Origin: Lachnospiraceae bacterium UBA3711
Lineage (GTDB): Bacteria > Bacillota > Clostridia > Lachnospirales > Lachnospiraceae
Assembly (NCBI GenBank): GCA_002371345.1
Contig: DFHY01000054.1
Coordinates: 8,785 to 16,841, forward strand
Length of the DNA: 8,057 nucleotides
Direction of reading: 5' to 3'
The first letter of the stretch is position 1, and each line of letters opens with the position of its first letter. This document shows, in pieces, positions 5,155-8,057 of this stretch. A model generated the notes under the pieces. The model was given only the letters and a program-made list of their open reading frames with translations. It did no database searches and was not told the DNA's origin. The position numbers and the translations under genes were made by a program.

Positions 5155-6365
5155 AGAAGATCAGACTGGTCCTGCGCTGGATGTTTCTGCTCAACAAACG
5201 TATTCTGAAGCAGCCTCTGTTCCTGATTCTGATTGCCATGGTTCCGCTTCTGGTATTCGGGGTAGGCTCACTTTCACAGGAGTCATCAAGCCTTATTACA
5301 GCCGCGGTGGCACCTTCGTCAGAAGATGACGAGGCATCCGCTGAGCTGATCCATTCACTGGTCAGAAGCAGCTCATCCGCGGTAAGATATATTTCCTGCA
5401 ATGATGAGGAAGAGCTTATGCAGATGGTATCTTCAGGGCAGGCCCGGATAGGATTCCTGCTCCCAAAGAACCTCGGAGCCCTGTTCGACGCCTATGGATC
5501 CCAGAAGACGAAGAACCTGTCAGCAGGCGCTCTTGCGATGCTCGGCTCACTCCTTGGAGGCGGCTCGGCGTCGGATGAGATGAAGGAGAATTCCATCCAG
5601 AGCTTCGCGGCCACCAATGATATCATCTCCAAGGTTACCCGTGAGCAGCTGTTCGGAAAGATGTATCCGTCTCTTGAAAGAGGAGTTCTTAAAACCTGGC
5701 TGAAGATCCATCCTGAAGTCGGAAGTATGAATGACGCTGAGAGAGAGCAGTTTGTAGAAGAGACCATGTCTTCCTATGAGACAGATTATGACTTCTTTGA
5801 CCTCGAGTATCTTGACGGCACAAAGGTTGAGGATGACGAGATCGACCGCTTCATCGCGTCACCGATGCGCGGTCTTCTTGCAGTGCTTCTCACACTTACT
5901 GGGCTGGCCGCGATACTATACCTGACACAGGACTGCCGCAGAGAGCGTTTCGTATGGATCCCGTCTCATATCAGGCCGGCGTTTCACTATATGTATCTTC
6001 TTATCCCGCTGGTCGATGTTGCCGCGGCAGTTCTCGCGGCACTGTACCTGGGAGGAAGCTTTACACGCGCCGGTATGGAGATCTCCGCCCTGTTGCTGCT
6101 TGTCCTTCAGATTGCCGGGTTCTCCAATCTGCTTCGTGTTCTGCTCAGAAGAAAGGATTTTATGGCGTCATCGATCCCGATCCTGATCTGCGCCTGCCTG
6201 TTCTTAACGCCTGTCTTCGTGGATCTTACGATCCTGGAGCCGGTTCAGATGCTGCTTCCGCCCTATCTCTACCTCAAGGCGATCCACGGGAATCTTCCGC
6301 TGTGGTACATGGCAGTGTACGCTGCTGCCTTCTGCGCGGCCTCGGTTCTTGCGGACAGGACATAA
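5151..6365 (+). CDS. ABC-2 type exporter permease with large ectodomain (second of two)
   Basis: This 404-residue partner of the preceding permease has the same plan. It has an N-terminal helix (about 21-41), an extracytoplasmic domain of about 195 residues (42-236), then helices at about 239-259, 279-301, 309-331, 339-358 and 383-401. The ectodomain is strongly acidic at 58-90 and 205-232 and has a Gly/Ser/Ala-rich piece at 125-141, unlike that of the first permease. The two are therefore diverged rather than a recent duplication. The C-terminus stops right after the last helix with no basic tail. The ATG at 5151 overlaps the previous stop as ATGA. GAGG (5141-5144) lies 6 nt upstream, so translation can be both coupled and independent. 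It is the last gene of the operon. The substrate is unknown. Confidence 0.87.
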   Translation: MKKIRLVLRWMFLLNKRILKQPLFLILIAMVPLLVFGVGSLSQESSSLITAAVAPSSEDDEASAELIHSLVRSSSSAVRYISCNDEEELMQMVSSGQARIGFLLPKNLGALFDAYGSQKTKNLSAGALAMLGSLLGGGSASDEMKENSIQSFAATNDIISKVTREQLFGKMYPSLERGVLKTWLKIHPEVGSMNDAEREQFVEETMSSYETDYDFFDLEYLDGTKVEDDEIDRFIASPMRGLLAVLLTLTGLAAILYLTQDCRRERFVWIPSHIRPAFHYMYLLIPLVDVAAAVLAALYLGGSFTRAGMEISALLLLVLQIAGFSNLLRVLLRRKDFMASSIPILICACLFLTPVFVDLTILEPVQMLLPPYLYLKAIHGNLPLWYMAVYAAAFCAASVLADRT

Positions 6366-6419
6366 TCTGATTGCAGTGTGAATCAGTCCGCAGTCAGCGT
6401 AACAGGTTCTTATCAGATT
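6364..6419 (+). terminator. Possible weak terminator of the ABC operon
   Basis: AATCTGAT (6364-6371, starting in the stop codon) is complementary to ATCAGATT (6412-6419), with inner pairing of GAATC and GGTTC (one G-U). Only a short TTTAAT follows. The stem is long-range and AT-rich, so this is a tentative call. The 19-bp inverted repeat at 6444-6496 may instead stop plus-strand transcripts. Confidence 0.3.
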
Positions 6420-6439
6420 TAATCCGAAAAGCATTATTC

Positions 6440-6496
6440 AAAAAGATGCGTAAAACAGTTTCCGGACAGCTTTCCATGAAACTGTTTTACGCATCT
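6440..6496 (-). terminator. Perfect 19-bp inverted repeat with T-tract, terminator of the BI-1 family gene
   Basis: Arm AGATGCGTAAAACAGTTTC (6444-6462) and its exact complement (6478-6496) enclose a 15-nt loop. Read on the minus strand, the hairpin is followed at once by a T-tract (6444-6440, TTTTTGAATAAT). It lies 104 nt after the stop at 6600, which fits an intrinsic terminator for that gene. On the plus strand no T-run follows. The stem has only 7 G/C in 19 pairs, and 19 perfect pairs is long for a terminator. Confidence 0.6.
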
Positions 6497-6599
6497 GATG
6501 TTATTATGATGTAAAGGTCAAAGTCCTGAGGCCGCGGCAGTCATATCGCTCCCTCTGGATTATATTCTGCGGCGATACTCTAATTGTAATCCCAATGCT

Positions 6600-7292
6600 T
6601 TATGAATCACTCGATTTCCCGAATATCCTTAGCAGAGTCAGGAACAGATTGATGATATCAAGATAGATATCAACCGCGCAGTCTATAGCGTTGTCCACCG
6701 TGCGCGGAAACTGCTGAGAGCGGTATACATCATAACCGATATACAGAGAAAACATACCCGCTGATATAACAGTGATCGCGAGATTCACTCCCGGTATAAA
6801 AATCGAAATCACGTATCCCAGAAGAACGCCGAGCAGTCCGAAGAACAGAATCGACCCGACCTTCGCGAAGAACTGCGGAAACAGCAGTCCGGCAGCTATC
6901 ATGATCACTGTAACTCCCGCGGTGGTGACGAAAGCATGCCACACGACCGAAGGACTGAAGCCTCCCATCATGACCGCCCCGGCGACTACCAGCCCTACAG
7001 GTACCACAACCAGATTGTAGCCCAGGAAGCTTACGGCAGGTTTGTCCGACTTGTTAGAAATGACGACTCCGGCTATCACACACACGAAGTACGCTATGAG
7101 AAATACGACCGGATTCACCTTAGTAAATACAAAGTTGACTATCGATTCCCTGCACAGCAGAACATTGAAAAGCAGACCGTACAGGACAGTTCCGGTCAGT
7201 ATCAGATTGTAAGCGCGCAGTGAGATAACACGGTTAGGGTCCACAAGCGCGTTCAGACGTCTCTGTCTTGCTTCTGAAGATAAACTATTCAC
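6600..7292 (-). CDS. Bax inhibitor-1 / YetJ family membrane protein
   Basis: The BI-1 (TMBIM) family comprises seven-helix membrane proteins. The bacterial member YetJ is a pH-sensitive calcium leak channel (family knowledge). This 230-residue protein has a basic N-terminus and hydrophobic segments at about 29-47, 60-79, 86-108, 117-137, 144-165, 169-187 and 204-224. The C-terminal part GYDVYRSQQ and NAIDCAVDIYLDIINLFLTLLRIFG is the family hallmark. Asp188 and Asp212 are 24 residues apart, the same spacing as the two aspartates described as the pH-sensing pair in YetJ, so ion-leak function is plausible here. The start is GTG at 7290-7292, with the strong site AAGGAGGT (7308-7301) 8 nt upstream. 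It looks monocistronic, with its own promoter at 7333-7361 and a terminator at 6440-6496. The family call is secure. The physiological role is inferred. Confidence 0.9.
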   Translation of the reverse strand: MNSLSSEARQRRLNALVDPNRVISLRAYNLILTGTVLYGLLFNVLLCRESIVNFVFTKVNPVVFLIAYFVCVIAGVVISNKSDKPAVSFLGYNLVVVPVGLVVAGAVMMGGFSPSVVWHAFVTTAGVTVIMIAAGLLFPQFFAKVGSILFFGLLGVLLGYVISIFIPGVNLAITVISAGMFSLYIGYDVYRSQQFPRTVDNAIDCAVDIYLDIINLFLTLLRIFGKSSDS

Positions 7293-7332
7293 AGCAGAAC
7301 ACCTCCTTCTTTAGTTTCAGTGCTACCGGTCA

Positions 7333-7361
7333 ATTATACTCATGACTGGACCTGTTAGCAA
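7333..7361 (-). promoter_or_regulatory. Promoter for the BI-1 family gene
   Basis: TTGCTA (7361-7356), a 17-nt spacer and a perfect TATAAT (7338-7333) on the minus strand. The start point would be near 7326, giving a leader of about 34 nt that contains the AAGGAGGT site. Confidence 0.6.
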
Positions 7362-7409
7362 GTTATACGAACTCAGAATCAGTCAGGGACATCTGTATTA
7401 TTAAACTGA

Positions 7410-7438
7410 CTGACATTTTCGATTATTCCTGATATACT
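7410..7438 (+). promoter_or_regulatory. Promoter for the secreted repeat protein
   Basis: CTGACA (7410-7415), a 17-nt spacer and TATACT (7433-7438) each match the housekeeping-sigma boxes at five of six bases. The start point would be near 7445 and the leader about 65 nt. The -10 box lies inside the dyad at 7429-7459. Confidence 0.55.
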
Positions 7439-7459
7439 GAATACTGCAGTACGTATCAG
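7429..7459. repeat. Dyad overlapping the -10 box and start point of the secreted-protein promoter
   Basis: CTGATATACTG (7429-7439) pairs with CAGTA-CG-TATCAG (7447-7459), giving 11 pairs with a 2-nt bulge and a 7-nt loop. A perfect 10-bp palindrome, TACTGCAGTA (7442-7451), is nested in it. Its place over the -10 box and start point suits a repressor site, but no regulator is identified in the window. Confidence 0.4.
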
Positions 7460-7509
7460 GCCGGAAATGACCTGAATGAATGTCCGGTAATAAGGGGAGG
7501 AGTATCCAA

Positions 7510-8057
7510 GTGAACAAGGTAAAAAGAATTCTGTTATGTGCATTCGCAGCCATCATGCTTGCGGCGTTTCCCTTAACGCTGTCGGGGATGAAGACTGTGT
7601 CAGCCGCAGAGGCAGCGTCAGGATGGGTAACCCGCGGGGGAAAAACCTACTACTATGACGCGTCAGGAACAATGCTCGTGGGAAAGAAGAGCATTAACGG
7701 CAAGGTCTTTTATTTCAGCAAGAAAAAGGCCAGCCGCGGAGCGCTCAGAACCGGTATTGTCAAGATCGGTAAAGCGGAGTATTACTTCAAAAAGAAAGGC
7801 GGTACCGGCATCGTCGGAAGCGGAGCCAACGGATGGGTCAACATCAGCAAGCGCGGTTACTGCTACTGCGTCAACGGCAAGATTCAGAAGAAGTCCTGTA
7901 TTGACGACTATTATCTTAAGTCCAACGGCGCAATGACCACGGCCTCAAAAAAGCTGTACAAGCTGGTCAAATCAACCGTCGCGCAGCATACTACGGCAGC
8001 TATGACGCCGGAGCAGAAGCTGCGTTCCTGCTATGATTATCTGTGCAGCAGCACTTT
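7510..8057 (+). CDS. Secreted protein with YG-type cell-wall-binding repeats, N-terminal part, cut by the window edge
   Basis: The 182 visible residues begin with a signal peptide: MNKVKRILL, a hydrophobic core to about 24, and a likely cleavage after Ala32 in VSA. Degenerate aromatic/Gly repeats of the choline- or glucan-binding type follow. They show as GWVTRGGKTYYYDASGTML (38-56), INGKVFYFSKKKASRGALRTG (62-82), IGKAEYYFKKKGGTG (86-100), GWVNISKRGYCYCVNGKIQ (108-126) and IDDYYLKSNGAM (131-142). They should attach the protein to the cell surface. From about 165 the text MTPEQKLRSCYDYLCSST begins a new region. Similar openings precede transglutaminase-like domains in clostridial surface proteins, so a papain-fold enzyme domain may follow, but this is from memory of the family and the domain is not in view. 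The GTG at 7510 has GGAGG (7496-7500) 9 nt upstream and gives a well-formed signal peptide. The repeats are unusually rich in Lys and include Cys118, Cys120 and Cys130. Confidence 0.82.
   Translation, partial: MNKVKRILLCAFAAIMLAAFPLTLSGMKTVSAAEAASGWVTRGGKTYYYDASGTMLVGKKSINGKVFYFSKKKASRGALRTGIVKIGKAEYYFKKKGGTGIVGSGANGWVNISKRGYCYCVNGKIQKKSCIDDYYLKSNGAMTTASKKLYKLVKSTVAQHTTAAMTPEQKLRSCYDYLCSST

Noticed and set aside
3144..6365. Lantibiotic or bacteriocin self-protection ABC system
   Set aside because: No peptide precursor, modification enzyme or two-component regulator lies next to the operon in this window, so there is no support beyond the permease type.
6531..6592. Several 5-6-bp inverted repeats in the 3' untranslated region of the BI-1 gene (for example TATCGC/GCGATA and GGATTA/TAATCC)
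   Set aside because: Short arms, loops over 20 nt, mutually exclusive and without a T-run; expected by chance.

Overview
The window reads as a stretch of chromosome from a mid-GC Gram-positive anaerobe, most likely a Clostridia/Lachnospiraceae-type Firmicute. The basis is strong AGGAGG-type ribosome sites, several GTG starts, a DUF4250 small protein, a secreted protein with YG-type cell-wall-binding repeats, and ABC-2 exporter genes with large ectodomains. This placement is inference from gene content; no 16S or other definitive marker is present. I see no rRNA, tRNA, CRISPR array, insertion sequence or integrase, and nothing that marks the region as clearly transferred.

Layout. (1) Positions 1-969, minus strand: a two-gene unit. 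A small unrecognised membrane protein (376-969) is followed, with a 14-nt overlap, by the N-terminal part of RarA/MgsA, the AAA+ replication-recombination ATPase (1-389, cut by the window edge). (2) Positions 1122-1304, plus strand: a 60-aa DUF4250 protein. It is driven by a perfect TTGACA/TATAAT promoter whose -35 box overlaps that of the divergent minus-strand promoter for the rarA unit. (3) Positions 1317-2903, minus strand: a 528-aa exported protein or lipoprotein of unknown family, ending 12 bp from the DUF4250 gene in convergent arrangement. (4) Positions 3144-6365, plus strand: a three-gene ABC exporter made of an ATPase and two ABC-2-type permeases of 426 and 404 aa. The two permease genes overlap by ATGA. 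(5) Positions 6366-6599: a convergent gap holding a perfect 19-bp inverted repeat, interpreted as the terminator of the next gene. (6) Positions 6600-7292, minus strand: a Bax inhibitor-1/YetJ family membrane protein. (7) Positions 7510-8057, plus strand: the start of a secreted protein with aromatic/glycine cell-wall-binding repeats, running off the window.

How the parts may work together. The ABC genes form one exporter: one ATPase energises a probable heterodimer of two permeases, each with one N-terminal helix, a roughly 175-200-residue ectodomain and five further helices. The substrate cannot be read from the sequence. The 528-aa exported protein is transcribed divergently from it and could be functionally linked, but this is only positional. 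The rest are independent housekeeping or envelope genes. The most notable regulatory points are the overlapping divergent promoters at 1007-1058 and the leader of the ABC operon. In that leader the ATPase start has no Shine-Dalgarno site, overlaps the stop of a short upstream reading frame as ATGA, and is preceded by a terminator-like hairpin with six T. I found no convincing wholly new system.
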